Shown here: piece by piece, positions 1-7,917 of the stretch
How the letters are laid out: the number at the start of each line of letters is the position of its first letter
Numbering within the stretch: the first letter of the stretch is position 1
From: Paenibacillus qinlingensis
GTDB lineage: Bacteria > Bacillota > Bacilli > Paenibacillales > NBRC-103111
Assembly: GCF_013204845.1 (NCBI RefSeq)
Contig: NZ_JABMKY010000033.1
Location: 1-64,000, forward strand
DNA: 64,000 bases
Direction: 5' to 3'
Program-made: the position numbers and the translations under genes
Notes under the pieces: generated by a model
The model's database searches: none
What the model was told of the DNA's origin: nothing
The model's input: the letters and a program-made list of their open reading frames with translations, nothing else

Positions 1-175
1 CTTTGTTCACAGGTTCATGATCAAACTCCCGATATTTCCCCAACCAGTTACGAAGGGTACCAGGATTGATATTCAACTCATCCGCGATATGCTCTAGGGA
101 TTTAGTCTGTTCTTGCACATATTTTACAGCTTCACGTTTAAAATTTTCATTATATCGTTGTCTTGATTCGCTCAT
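1..175 (-). CDS. IS3-family transposase OrfA, N-terminal part (3' end outside window)
   Basis: 58 codons are visible, starting MSESRQRYNENFKREAVKYV. The segment has the standard helix-turn-helix of IS3/IS911 OrfA proteins (HTH_Tnp_1): an N-terminal FKREAVKYV helix, then SLEHIADELNINPGTLRNWL, with the tryptophan of the recognition helix in place. The ATG at 173-175 follows AGAGGTG at a good distance. OrfA normally binds the terminal repeats and is joined to the OrfB integrase by programmed frameshifting; OrfB is not visible here. Whether the copy is intact cannot be judged. Confidence 0.8.
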   Translation of the reverse strand, partial: MSESRQRYNENFKREAVKYVQEQTKSLEHIADELNINPGTLRNWLGKYREFDHEPVNK

Positions 176-236
176 GGATAGACACCTCTTAGTTCATAGT
201 TAAGATTATTATTACTCCTACACTAAGAGACGTCCA
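1..236 (-). mobile_element. IS3-family insertion sequence, one end only (truncated by window edge)
   Basis: The left edge of the window holds the start of an insertion sequence read on the minus strand. An IS3-type OrfA begins at 175, and the element seems to end at about 236, where the minus strand reads TGGACGTCTCTTAGTG, a plausible IS3-type terminal repeat starting with TG. The OrfB integrase, the other end and the target duplication lie outside the window, so the exact boundary is inferred. The outer end sits 9-10 bp from a dispersed 21-bp core repeat (247-266). Confidence 0.7.
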
Positions 237-244
237 CTTTTAAT

Positions 245-320
245 TCTAAGTGCATTTTTCCATCTAATCATGATTTTTACCCGTGAAGTGTGATATTAGC
301 TGTACTTTTTCCAGTTAATA
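245..320. repeat. Half of a family A four-core dispersed element (two cores) next to the IS end
   Basis: Two short near-palindromic cores are present at about 247-266 (right arm CCATCTA) and 297-317 (TAGCTG...CCAGTTA). Their right ends are 51 bp apart, as for cores 3 and 4 of the complete elements elsewhere in the window. Two more cores would be expected around 134 and 185, which is inside the insertion sequence. The remaining gap up to 420 (between the IS and the fsr terminator) shows no recognisable gene. Confidence 0.6.
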
Positions 321-429
321 AGGAGACCACTCGTCGCGCCAATCCCTTCAGCCACTACAACTCGCATAGATGCAGCACCTGTGGGAGATTGCTCATTGCT
401 CCGCCCAATTCCCTTCCCAATAAAACGTA

Positions 430-476
430 CAAAAAAAGACCCAAACGAGCATGTTGAGCTCATCGGAGTCTTTCTT
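430..476 (-). terminator. Terminator of the fsr-like gene
   Basis: On the minus strand AAAGAC-CC...GAGC pairs with GCTC...GG-GTCTTT around a TCAACAT loop and is followed by a run of T. It lies just past the stop codon at 499. The stem has internal mismatches. Confidence 0.6.
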
Positions 477-498
477 CAATCTTCTATGTGTGCCTCGA

Positions 499-1725
499 CT
501 AACTCGTCATGTTTAGTTTTTTATCCGTAGGAAGAAAGGCTGCAAGCAGTCCCAGCAATGGCAAGAAGGCACAAAGTCGAATCACGAAGCCGATGCTTGT
601 CGCATCCGCCAACGTCCCGAGCACAGCTGAACCAATGCCGCCTAAGCCAAACGCTAGGCCGAAGAATAGCCCTGATACCGTACCCACTTTACCAGGCAGC
701 AACTCTTGCGCATAGACTACGATCACAGAGAAGCCGGACAACAGAATGAATCCGATACATGCACATAGAACCGCTGACCAGAACAAACTTACAAATGGAA
801 GCAGCAAAGAGAACGGCGCTGTTCCCAAGATAGAGAACCAGATCATATTTCGTCTGCCAAATCGGTCCGCCAAGGGGCCCCCCATAAATGTACCCACGGC
901 CCCAGCCGCCAGCAAAGTGAAAATAATAAGCTGTGCTTTTCCTGTCGTGACACCGAAATGGTCCATCAAATAGAATGCGTAGAATCCGGTCATACTCGCC
1001 ACATAAACGAACTTAGAAAAGAGGAGCATGATTAGAATTCCTAACGCGTAAGCGACAGTTTTTTTAGGCAAAGGCTTTTTCACCGAAGCCGTTTTACGAA
1101 TGGCGGAACGTGCGACAAGCGCGCCTTGGTACCATTTTGCCACAAAGATCTGAACTACGATCCCCGCTGCCGCCGCAAACGTAAACCAAATAATTCCGAA
1201 CTGACCTAACGGCACGAAAATAAGTGCGGTAAAAATAGGTGCCAACGCTTGACCAATGTTCCCGCCTGTTTGGAAAATCGACTGCGCCAGGCCTCTCCGA
1301 GGACCCGCAGCTAGGAAGGCGACCCTAGAAGACTCGGGATGAAGCACCGAAGACCCCAATCCAACGAGAATGACCGCCATGATCACATGCGAGAACGTTC
1401 CCGCGTAGGCCAGTACGACAATACCAAATAGCGAGAAAATCACGCCAATTGGCAGTAAATAGGGCTTCGGCCTCGCGTCTGTATACAATCCGATCAAGGG
1501 TTGGAATAAGGAAGCTGTCACATTAAGCGTGAAGGCGATCCAGCCGATCTGCGTAAAGCTTAATTGCAAGGAGTCATGCAGAATCGGGAAAATGGCGGGA
1601 ATGACCGACTGAATCGCATCATTCAATAGATGGACCAAGCTGATCGAAAATAAAATGGCATAAACCGTGCGTGCTTGCGTCTGTGCTGAATTCGTAACAG
1701 TCGCTGTACCTGTTGCTGTTTGCAT
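499..1725 (-). CDS. fsr: Fsr-type major facilitator exporter (fosmidomycin-resistance family)
   Basis: A 408-residue MFS protein with about 12 hydrophobic helices. The first helix region HLLNDAIQSVIPAIFPIL and the following loop GLYTDARPKP are typical of the Fsr branch, which in E. coli exports fosmidomycin. The conserved GPLADRFGRR loop lies between helices in the second half. I prefer the ATG at 1725: AGGAG is 7-8 bases upstream, whereas the GTG at 1734 overlaps that site. A GntR/FCD regulator lies about 110 bp upstream on the same strand and probably controls it. The true substrate could be another small polar compound. Confidence 0.85.
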   Translation of the reverse strand: MQTATGTATVTNSAQTQARTVYAILFSISLVHLLNDAIQSVIPAIFPILHDSLQLSFTQIGWIAFTLNVTASLFQPLIGLYTDARPKPYLLPIGVIFSLFGIVVLAYAGTFSHVIMAVILVGLGSSVLHPESSRVAFLAAGPRRGLAQSIFQTGGNIGQALAPIFTALIFVPLGQFGIIWFTFAAAAGIVVQIFVAKWYQGALVARSAIRKTASVKKPLPKKTVAYALGILIMLLFSKFVYVASMTGFYAFYLMDHFGVTTGKAQLIIFTLLAAGAVGTFMGGPLADRFGRRNMIWFSILGTAPFSLLLPFVSLFWSAVLCACIGFILLSGFSVIVVYAQELLPGKVGTVSGLFFGLAFGLGGIGSAVLGTLADATSIGFVIRLCAFLPLLGLLAAFLPTDKKLNMTS

Positions 1726-1834
1726 AAAAACCACTCCTAATCATCATATCATCTGACGTTTAAAATCATGGGAAAGGCAACAACGACTCCCGCTCCCATC
1801 TTCTTGCTACTCTTACTCCTGTTCTACTCTGATC

Positions 1835-2548
1835 CTACTCCTGCTGAAGAAACTTTTTGACTTGTTGAACGGTCCCCTCCAGATTCTGAAGTGTCCAATT
1901 TTCCGCAGCAGCAACATCCTTATCTCGAATCGCTTCAAACAAATTCACATGAAAAAGATGATGGTGATCATGAACCAGCTCATCCTTTACTAAATTCGTC
2001 AGCGCCTCCAATAACACCGCCGAAAATGAGCGATATAGATCGACAACGATGGTATTTTTGCTAGCGACCGCGACTGCCTGATGAAAAGCCATATCAGCAG
2101 CCAGATAAGCGTTCGTATCCCCTCGCTCCAGCGCCTGAAACCGTTCATCCAAGGCTTCACTCATTTGCGCCAAATCGGTTTCGTCACGGCGTGCTGCAGC
2201 GAGTCTAGATATTTCGAGCTCGAGCATTTTTCTGACTTCGTAGACTTCCAAAATTTCGGCACGACGCAGTCGGTGAACTAGCGGTTCCTGCATCGCTGCA
2301 TCAGAATGCCCCGTTAGAAATGTGCCGAAGCCCTGCTTCTTCTCCAGCAGCCCCGCATGCACAAGAACCCTAACAGCCTCACGAATGGTGGAGCGGCCGA
2401 CACCGAACTGCTCCATTAATTCCGGCTCTGTCGGAATCTTATCGCCTACTTTCAGCTCGCCATCGGAAATTTTCTTCTGCAACTGTGTCACAACATCATC
2501 CACAAGTTTGGGACGGCGGAGTGTTTGAAAAGAAACCTTCGCATTCAT
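1835..2548 (-). CDS. GntR-family transcriptional regulator, FadR/FCD subfamily
   Basis: A 237-residue regulator. Residues about 10-75 form the winged helix (KIPTEPELMEQFGVGRSTIREAVRVL is the GntR signature region), followed by an all-helical FCD ligand domain with Asp/His metal-binding positions (LAADMAFHQAVAVASKN, HDHHHLFHVNL). The start at 2548 is chosen because AGGAG lies 8-9 bases upstream; a longer reading frame reaches 2635 without such a site. FCD regulators usually sense organic acids or sugar acids. Its position directly upstream of the fsr-like exporter suggests that this gene is the target. The effector is unknown. Confidence 0.85.
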   Translation of the reverse strand: MNAKVSFQTLRRPKLVDDVVTQLQKKISDGELKVGDKIPTEPELMEQFGVGRSTIREAVRVLVHAGLLEKKQGFGTFLTGHSDAAMQEPLVHRLRRAEILEVYEVRKMLELEISRLAAARRDETDLAQMSEALDERFQALERGDTNAYLAADMAFHQAVAVASKNTIVVDLYRSFSAVLLEALTNLVKDELVHDHHHLFHVNLFEAIRDKDVAAAENWTLQNLEGTVQQVKKFLQQE

Positions 2549-2710
2549 CTGATCATCTCCTGTTATGGCGAGTATATCATAGATGCGAACTATTTTTCTA
2601 TCGAAATCTTCCATCCGCATAAAATTAGCACTCACTTATCGAGACTGCCAGAAATTTGACAATGACGTGGATGATCAGGCAAGCTATAGTTATAGCAACA
2701 AGACAAGCAC

Positions 2711-2745
2711 GTGAAATACTAGATAACTAGAAATGCTAGTATCAC
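2711..2745. promoter_or_regulatory. Inverted repeat upstream of the SLH gene
   Basis: ATACTAG (2716-2722) and CTAGTAT (2736-2742) form a perfect 7-bp inverted repeat with a 13-bp centre, extended by GTGA and CAC outside. It lies 40 bp before the SLH gene start and could be an operator or part of a 5' leader hairpin. Function is inferred only from position. Confidence 0.3.
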
Positions 2746-2784
2746 GAATACCATACTCGTAACATGCCAAGGGGGCCATCCTAT

Positions 2785-4152
2785 ATGACATTGAACAAAA
2801 AACTTACATTAATCTCGACGACTGCCATGGCTTTTTCATTATTCGCTTCTCTAACACTTGTTCAACCTGCCTCCGCTGCCGTTAAAACTAGCGCTGATTT
2901 CACAGATTTGGCTGGAAGTAACGCCGCTTTGAAAACAAAAATCGATCGTATGATCGCTGATGGTATTTTCGAAGGAGTCTCAGGTACAACTTTCGGAATC
3001 TCACAAAATATGACGCGCGCTCAATTCGCTAAAGTAGCTACGAAAATTTACAATATCCCGGTTGATCTTTCGATTAACGTGTCCAGCTTCACGGATGTTC
3101 ATGCAGACGACGCGGCTAACGGTTGGGCGATCCCTTATATAGAAGCAGCTAAAAAAGCTGGTCTGATTGACGGCGTGACAGCTACAACCTTCCAGCCTGG
3201 TGAATCAGTTACCGCAGCCCAGTTAGATACCGTGCTTCTTAAAGGATTAGGAAAGACCGTTGCGATGACGGGCTCACCTTGGTACACCGATGCGGTTAAG
3301 CAAGCAACTGCTCTTGGTATTCATCCAACTAGCAAAACTGGCGATCAAGCCGCGACTAGAGAAGATCTCGTACTTAGCTCGTACGGCGCTCAAGAGGCAT
3401 TTAACGCTCAGAAACCACCGGTTGTAACACCGTCTAACCCAGGCAATGTTTCCGTAGTAGGGGATTACCACTTAGCTGGCGTCATTGATAGTGGTTTGAC
3501 TAGCTCCGCTACAGGTACTATCACCAAAACGATTGCTGAAGATCCTACACTAAGTAAATTTGCAAAAGAAATCAAAATAAAAGTAACCTCTTCTTCTGGT
3601 GAAGAAATCGCAATTCCAGGAATTGTCCAGTCTGTTGTCGCCACAGATTCTAGCATTGCCAAAGTAGGCCTCACTTCCGACCATCGTGCCTATGTGCTAG
3701 GGAACAAACCAGGAACTACAGACGTAAGTCTTATTGTGCAAATTGGGAATGGAGAAGCCAAACAACTGCATGTCAGCGTAACTGTTGAAAGTACTTCTGT
3801 CAGTGTGAAGACATTAACAGCAGGGGAAACTTCGATTACTGAACCTATGGATGTTTCAGACATCGTGTACAAGGCAAATTTCAATGCATACACAGCCATG
3901 GATCTTACGGCTACAGATAATTATGGAAACAAATACGAGGATCTCGACATTCGCAATTATAACTTTGCTCTAGGTACTCTATTTATTACGAATGATATCC
4001 GCGGGGAAGCCGGCTCTACGGTTGGCACTGTATCGGTCGATCCAGATGGTACCGTGAAGGTAACAGGTAATGTAACATCTTTTGAACTTACTGCCGTTTC
4101 AGCATCGGGTGTCAAAGTGACAAGCTACGTTACACTAACAACATCAAGATAA
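2785..4152 (+). CDS. S-layer homology (SLH) domain surface protein
   Basis: A 455-residue secreted protein with a signal peptide ending at about residue 32 (...LVQPASA). It is followed by SLH repeats: one at about 40-90 (DFTDL...MTRAQFAKV), one at about 97-150 (FTDV...WAIPYIEAAKKAGLIDG) and a degenerate third. SLH modules bind pyruvylated cell-wall polymer, so the protein is probably anchored to the wall. The C-terminal 250 residues are Ser/Thr/Val-rich and Ig-like, with no motif I recognise. The ATG at 2785 is preferred over 2764 because AAGGGGG precedes it by 9 bases. The gene is monocistronic, with a strong terminator right after it. Confidence 0.85.
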   Translation: MTLNKKLTLISTTAMAFSLFASLTLVQPASAAVKTSADFTDLAGSNAALKTKIDRMIADGIFEGVSGTTFGISQNMTRAQFAKVATKIYNIPVDLSINVSSFTDVHADDAANGWAIPYIEAAKKAGLIDGVTATTFQPGESVTAAQLDTVLLKGLGKTVAMTGSPWYTDAVKQATALGIHPTSKTGDQAATREDLVLSSYGAQEAFNAQKPPVVTPSNPGNVSVVGDYHLAGVIDSGLTSSATGTITKTIAEDPTLSKFAKEIKIKVTSSSGEEIAIPGIVQSVVATDSSIAKVGLTSDHRAYVLGNKPGTTDVSLIVQIGNGEAKQLHVSVTVESTSVSVKTLTAGETSITEPMDVSDIVYKANFNAYTAMDLTATDNYGNKYEDLDIRNYNFALGTLFITNDIRGEAGSTVGTVSVDPDGTVKVTGNVTSFELTAVSASGVKVTSYVTLTTSR

Positions 4153-4170
4153 GTTAAACGACGAGTGCAT

Positions 4171-4197
4171 GAGCTCCCCGCCTGGGGAGCTTTTTTG
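4171..4197 (+). terminator. Terminator of the SLH gene
   Basis: AGCTCCCC and GGGGAGCT form an 8-bp stem with a 4-base loop followed by six T. Confidence 0.9.
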
Positions 4198-4272
4198 TAT
4201 GTGGAGGCACACTAGCCCATCTCTCACATATATTGCTAGTGCTCATCATTTTACAGAAAGGGGTCGGTCTCG

Positions 4273-4668
4273 ATGTACAACGACCCAACCTTTTACACCT
4301 ATCCCCCAGTTCACTATCATCAGTATCCCGTTCATCCCTACCACTACGCACCTTACTGGGCGTGGGACCGCAATTTTCCCCCTGTTAATACGAAAATGCT
4401 GTCTAACTCGGTCGTTACCTCAGAGCATCTGTTAAAGGAAGCCTCTATCGTCGTCAAAAAGCTCACAGACCCGGCAATCGCCCAGCAATTAATGACGAAT
4501 GCTCAAAGCGGCAACCAAAAAGAAGTCGATCGTATTGTTAAAACATTCGGTAGTGATTCCACCATCGAAACGAGCTACTCGCCCAGTGCCATACAATTCG
4601 TTGTTGGTCCTCGTATTACCGGAAATCAATGCTGCCGAGTCACACTCATGCTCAAATGGGGCGAATAA
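4273..4668 (+). CDS. Small Tyr/Pro-rich protein, possible spore-coat protein
   Basis: A 131-residue protein. The first 40 residues are rich in Tyr, Pro, His and Trp (PTFYTYPPVHYHQYPVHPYH), the middle is a helical region, and the C-terminus carries a Cys-Cys pair followed by alternating hydrophobics (NQCCRVTLMLKWGE). This layout resembles small inner spore-coat proteins of Bacillus such as YuzC, but I cannot confirm homology. AGAAAGGGG lies 9 bases upstream of the ATG. It is isolated between two terminators, so probably monocistronic. Function is unproven. Confidence 0.6.
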   Translation: MYNDPTFYTYPPVHYHQYPVHPYHYAPYWAWDRNFPPVNTKMLSNSVVTSEHLLKEASIVVKKLTDPAIAQQLMTNAQSGNQKEVDRIVKTFGSDSTIETSYSPSAIQFVVGPRITGNQCCRVTLMLKWGE

Positions 4669-4671
4669 GCC

Positions 4672-4717
4672 AAAGAGCAACCCATCCCGTATCAGGAGTT
4701 GGGTTGCTCTTTTTTTC
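4672..4717. terminator. Bidirectional terminator between the small protein and ykoC
   Basis: AAAGAGCAACCC pairs with GGGTTGCTCTTT around a 17-base loop, with a T run on the plus side and A run on the other side. It serves both convergent genes; the last codons of ykoC touch it. Confidence 0.85.
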
Positions 4718-5513
4718 AACGCACATCGACACTGCTTAGAAGCGGCCACGTCACCGCGAGCCAATAGGATACGGCAATGAGCACGCCCCAGTAGAGTGTG
4801 TAATAAACATCTAACACGGAGTAGGAAGATACATAGTAATACGTGCGTTTACGACTCAAGGAAAAACGCTTCGCTTCCATCGCCACCGCCGTCCGATGGG
4901 CACGGCGAATGCTTTGTGCCAGCAACGGAATAGCAATCATTCGCATCGTGGTATACCACGATGTCAGCGGATTCCGCTGTTTACGCTTGCCCCTAACCTT
5001 GAGCGCATAGCGAAGCGTCTGCAGCTCTTCCAGAATGACTGGCAGCATGCGCAACGCCGCCAGGAAGCTGTATGCGTACTTCGGCGCGACCTTCCATTGC
5101 TGCATCATTGCGTAGAACAACGCGACAGGCCGCGTGGTCAAGCTGAACAGCAAGCCAACGGAGGCAACTTGGACGCCGCGTAAGCCAAGATGAATCCCGC
5201 GGTAGAAGCTTTCCTCGGTAATTCGAATGATCCCGAGATGAAACCATTCGGTCTCTCCGATACCGAACATCATCATCCCTGCTGTGGAAGACACGAAAAT
5301 CAACAGAAATGGCGACGCATATAGCAACAATCTCTTCGTCGGATGTCCAGATAATAGTGCTAGTGGCAACAAAGCGCCAATGCTCAGGAACAACATCATG
5401 TTGAGATTATGTGTGAAAACAACCACGATGAATAGTAATATCGATAAAACCAGCTTCACACCTGGATTAACCCGATGCAGCCACGTTTCGCGAAAGGTGA
5501 ACGTTATTTGCAT
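4716..5513 (-). CDS. ykoC: ECF transporter transmembrane (T) component YkoC
   Basis: A 265-residue membrane protein of the EcfT/CbiQ family. It starts MQITFTFRETWLHRVNPGVKL, with the FRETWLHRVNPGVKL stretch typical of EcfT N-termini, and has about five membrane helices. A cytoplasmic coupling segment carries conserved basic motifs (RYALKVRGKR and AQSIRRAHRTAVAMEAKRF). Its ATG lies inside the last codons of ykoD (10-bp overlap), showing translational coupling. In B. subtilis YkoC works with YkoD and YkoE to import a thiamine precursor, hydroxymethylpyrimidine. The upstream TPP riboswitch supports the same role. Confidence 0.9.
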   Translation of the reverse strand: MQITFTFRETWLHRVNPGVKLVLSILLFIVVVFTHNLNMMLFLSIGALLPLALLSGHPTKRLLLYASPFLLIFVSSTAGMMMFGIGETEWFHLGIIRITEESFYRGIHLGLRGVQVASVGLLFSLTTRPVALFYAMMQQWKVAPKYAYSFLAALRMLPVILEELQTLRYALKVRGKRKQRNPLTSWYTTMRMIAIPLLAQSIRRAHRTAVAMEAKRFSLSRKRTYYYVSSYSVLDVYYTLYWGVLIAVSYWLAVTWPLLSSVDVR

Positions 5514-6994
5514 AGCAACGGCTCACCTCCCGGGATAGAAGAGGCCAAGGCGGGTGCGTGCGCGACTTCCGTCACCCGCCCGGCTTCGACCTGCCAGACG
5601 CGCGTCGCCCAGCGCTGGACGATCTCGTGATCGTGGGTCACCATCACGATCACAGTCCCGCTGGCGCGCAGCCGCTCCAGCTCCTCGAGCATGCGCAGCG
5701 TGCCGCGCGCATCGAGCCCGAAGGTGGGCTCATCCAGCAGCAGGATGCGTGGCCCGCGAACCATCGCGGACCCCACGCTGAGCCTGCGCTTCTGGCCCAG
5801 CGAGAGCTGGAACGGGTGCCGCTCGCGCAGCGCGAGCAGGTCGTACTCTCGAAGCAGCTGCTCAGCAGCTGCCCACTGCCCGTTCTTCGGCTGACCCTCT
5901 GGCAAGCCATAGGTCAGCTCTTCCTCCACGGAGTTCGTGACGAACTGGAACTCCGGGTTCTGGAACACAAAGCCGACCTGCTCCGCAAGGTGCTCGACTT
6001 TGTTGCCCTTCACGCCCGCGATCAGACAGCTTCCGCGGGTTGGAATGAGCCGCATGATCGCGAGGAGGAGCGAGCTTTTGCCTGCACCGTTGGCACCGAC
6101 AACGGTGATCCAATCCCCTGGATAGACGCTAAAGTTATCCACAGAGGTCCTGATCTGCCCGCCGCGAACACCGACAAAATCCTGAAAGACCATAACGGGC
6201 GTCAGCGGCTCCACTTTGTTGGTCTGCTTATTCCCTTGGTCCTCTCTCCTCACATTCTCCTTGGCATAATCCTCCCACACCTCGGGATACCAAATGCCAT
6301 ATTCCCTCATTTGCTCTTTGTAGGCTTCAAACATGGCAAGCGGCGGCCCATCGGCCAACACCTTACCTTCCGGTGTCAGGATGATCAACCGATCAAGCAA
6401 ATCCAGCATGCCGCTAATTTTGTGCTCGACGATGAGGAGCGTTTTGTCCCCGCTAATGGCTCGAATCGTGTCCCATATCTGCTTCGTGCCCTCATCATCC
6501 AACAGCGCCGTGGGCTCATCGAGAAAGATAACCTCTGGCTCAAGCGCCAGTACACTTGCAATCGCTAAGCGCTGCTTCATCCCTTGTGACAGCGTGCTAA
6601 TCAACGTATGCGCATCGGGCACATACAAGCCGACCAAATCCAAATAATAACGAATGCGCGCAGGCATATCTTCCCGCGGCACTTCTTGATTTTCCAACAC
6701 GAACGCGATCTCTTCGTCAATATAAGGCATACAGAACTGTGTATCCGGATCTTGAAATACATAGCCCCACCGGCTAGGCCTGCGAATCTCATCCGCCTTG
6801 AGCGGAAGCTCAATCATGTCCGGCACAATTCCGCTCAGCACCTGCAGCAGGGTCGATTTGCCACAGCCGCTAGGTCCTAGAAGCAGCACCTTCTCACCCC
6901 GCTCGATGGAAAAGGAAACCCCCTGAAAAATCAGGGGGGCGTCATCGCCGGGATATTTTAACCGTAGATTCGTAACGCTCATTCCTTCGCTCAT
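5504..6994 (-). CDS. ykoD: ECF transporter fused double ATPase YkoD
   Basis: A 496-residue protein with two complete ABC ATPase domains in one chain. The first has Walker A GPSGCGKSTLLQ, signature LSQGMKQRLAIA and Walker B VIFLDEPTALLD. The second has GANGAGKSSLLLA, LSLGQKRRLSVG and ILLLDEPTFGLD. Fused twin ATPases of this length are typical of YkoD and replace the usual EcfA1/EcfA2 pair. It energises import by YkoE/YkoC at the membrane. It begins 4 bases after the ykoE stop codon and overlaps ykoC. The second half is markedly more GC-rich than its surroundings. Confidence 0.93.
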   Translation of the reverse strand: MSEGMSVTNLRLKYPGDDAPLIFQGVSFSIERGEKVLLLGPSGCGKSTLLQVLSGIVPDMIELPLKADEIRRPSRWGYVFQDPDTQFCMPYIDEEIAFVLENQEVPREDMPARIRYYLDLVGLYVPDAHTLISTLSQGMKQRLAIASVLALEPEVIFLDEPTALLDDEGTKQIWDTIRAISGDKTLLIVEHKISGMLDLLDRLIILTPEGKVLADGPPLAMFEAYKEQMREYGIWYPEVWEDYAKENVRREDQGNKQTNKVEPLTPVMVFQDFVGVRGGQIRTSVDNFSVYPGDWITVVGANGAGKSSLLLAIMRLIPTRGSCLIAGVKGNKVEHLAEQVGFVFQNPEFQFVTNSVEEELTYGLPEGQPKNGQWAAAEQLLREYDLLALRERHPFQLSLGQKRRLSVGSAMVRGPRILLLDEPTFGLDARGTLRMLEELERLRASGTVIVMVTHDHEIVQRWATRVWQVEAGRVTEVAHAPALASSIPGGEPLLCK

Positions 6995-6998
6995 CTCG

Positions 6999-7595
6999 TT
7001 ACCCCAGTACGTCGTAATCTTTTTTGGAAACGGGACGAATCAGATTCAGTACGCCTGTGCGGGATAAAGCACCTGTCAAATAGTAGGCGAATACACCCGC
7101 GATCAAAGCGCTGCCCAGTAACCGTAAACCAATGAATAAGATATAATTCCAGAACGTCAGCTGATCGATATAGCCATAGTACGTATCCACAAAGATGGAC
7201 ATGATGGCGGAAGCGAAAGCTGCAAGAATCGTTACCCCCACATTGGTGCGACGATAGCGGAAGGCCGCGAATACTAACTCAGCCCCAAGCCCTTGCAATA
7301 ATCCAAAGACGAGCGTCGACACGCCCCAATGTCCGCCATATAAGGCCTCGATCGTTGCAGCCGCTACTTCAGCCAACAGAGCAACACCTGGTTTGCGGAT
7401 CACGAGGAACGCGAACGTTGCCGCCATGAACCACATGCCATAGCTCAGCTGCTCCGCATGTAAACCAAGCGGTTTCATGAGATCATAAATCGGTCCCCAA
7501 ATCCGATAAATCACACCAAACACGGCTGAAATGACAATCGTGATCAAAATGTCCGTCAGCTTCAACCCTTTTTTGCTTACTTCCTTTTGCGCCAT
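6999..7595 (-). CDS. ykoE: ECF transporter substrate-binding (S) component YkoE
   Basis: A 198-residue integral membrane protein with six predicted helices. It has the YkoE pattern: an N-terminal KLTDILITIVISAVFGVIYRIW helix, GLLQGLGAELVFA in the middle, and a C-terminal amphipathic stretch. S components bind the vitamin or precursor; YkoE proteins are linked to hydroxymethylpyrimidine or thiamine. AGGAG lies 11 bases before the ATG. It is the first gene of the ykoEDC operon. The leader of about 250 bases contains a TPP riboswitch and a terminator. The B. subtilis ykoF gene is missing here. Confidence 0.9.
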   Translation of the reverse strand: MAQKEVSKKGLKLTDILITIVISAVFGVIYRIWGPIYDLMKPLGLHAEQLSYGMWFMAATFAFLVIRKPGVALLAEVAAATIEALYGGHWGVSTLVFGLLQGLGAELVFAAFRYRRTNVGVTILAAFASAIMSIFVDTYYGYIDQLTFWNYILFIGLRLLGSALIAGVFAYYLTGALSRTGVLNLIRPVSKKDYDVLG

Positions 7596-7690
7596 CTTCT
7601 TCTCGACTCCTTTTTCTTATTTCCTATTTGTCAATGAGATAGGCGAACACGCCAACCTTGGATACATGGTCTCTTTTGCCCTTTAAGAAC

Positions 7691-7722
7691 AAAAAAAGCC
7701 TACCGGAATACCGGCAGGCTTG
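7691..7722 (-). terminator. Riboswitch-controlled attenuator of ykoEDC
   Basis: On the minus strand GCCTGCCGG and CCGGTAGGC form a stem with a short loop followed by seven T. It lies between the TPP aptamer and the ykoE start, the position expected of a terminator that forms when TPP is bound. Confidence 0.88.
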
Positions 7723-7747
7723 AACATTTGTGCATAAAAAAAGCACA

Positions 7748-7835
7748 TCAGGTCTCTACGCTGGCATTATCCAGATCAGATTAACGGTCAGTGGCATAGG
7801 GCCACTATCTCAGCCTGACTTCATCAAGCACCCGT
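7748..7835 (-). ncRNA. TPP riboswitch (THI box)
   Basis: Read on the minus strand, the segment contains the two conserved sequence blocks of the TPP aptamer: CTGAGATAGTGGCCC and, further on, CTGATCTGGATAATGCCAGC followed by GTAGAGACC. These correspond to the pyrimidine-sensing J3/2 and pyrophosphate-sensing regions. The P1 stem is formed by GGGTGCTTGA-side and terminal sequences. It controls the ykoEDC operon, reducing transcription when thiamine pyrophosphate is abundant. Confidence 0.95.
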
Positions 7836-7855
7836 GTTGCTATTCATTTGGCTTA

Positions 7856-7884
7856 ACTGTAGCGGATTAGCCGCTCTTTGGCAA
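7856..7884 (-). promoter_or_regulatory. Sigma-A promoter of ykoEDC
   Basis: On the minus strand TTGCCA and TACAGT are separated by exactly 17 bp (plus-strand positions 7879-7884 and 7856-7861). Transcription would begin near 7849, just before the riboswitch. Confidence 0.7.
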
Positions 7885-7917
7885 TCCTTTTTTTCCCAAA
7901 GGAGTCTTTCGAATCAT

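Noticed and set aside
340..420. Possible gene remnant on the minus strand between the IS and fsr
   Set aside because: A short open stretch is present but too small, and it matches nothing I recognise.
5558..6568. 336-codon open frame opposite ykoD
   Set aside because: It is a shadow of the GC-rich ykoD gene, has no ribosome site and its translation resembles no protein family.
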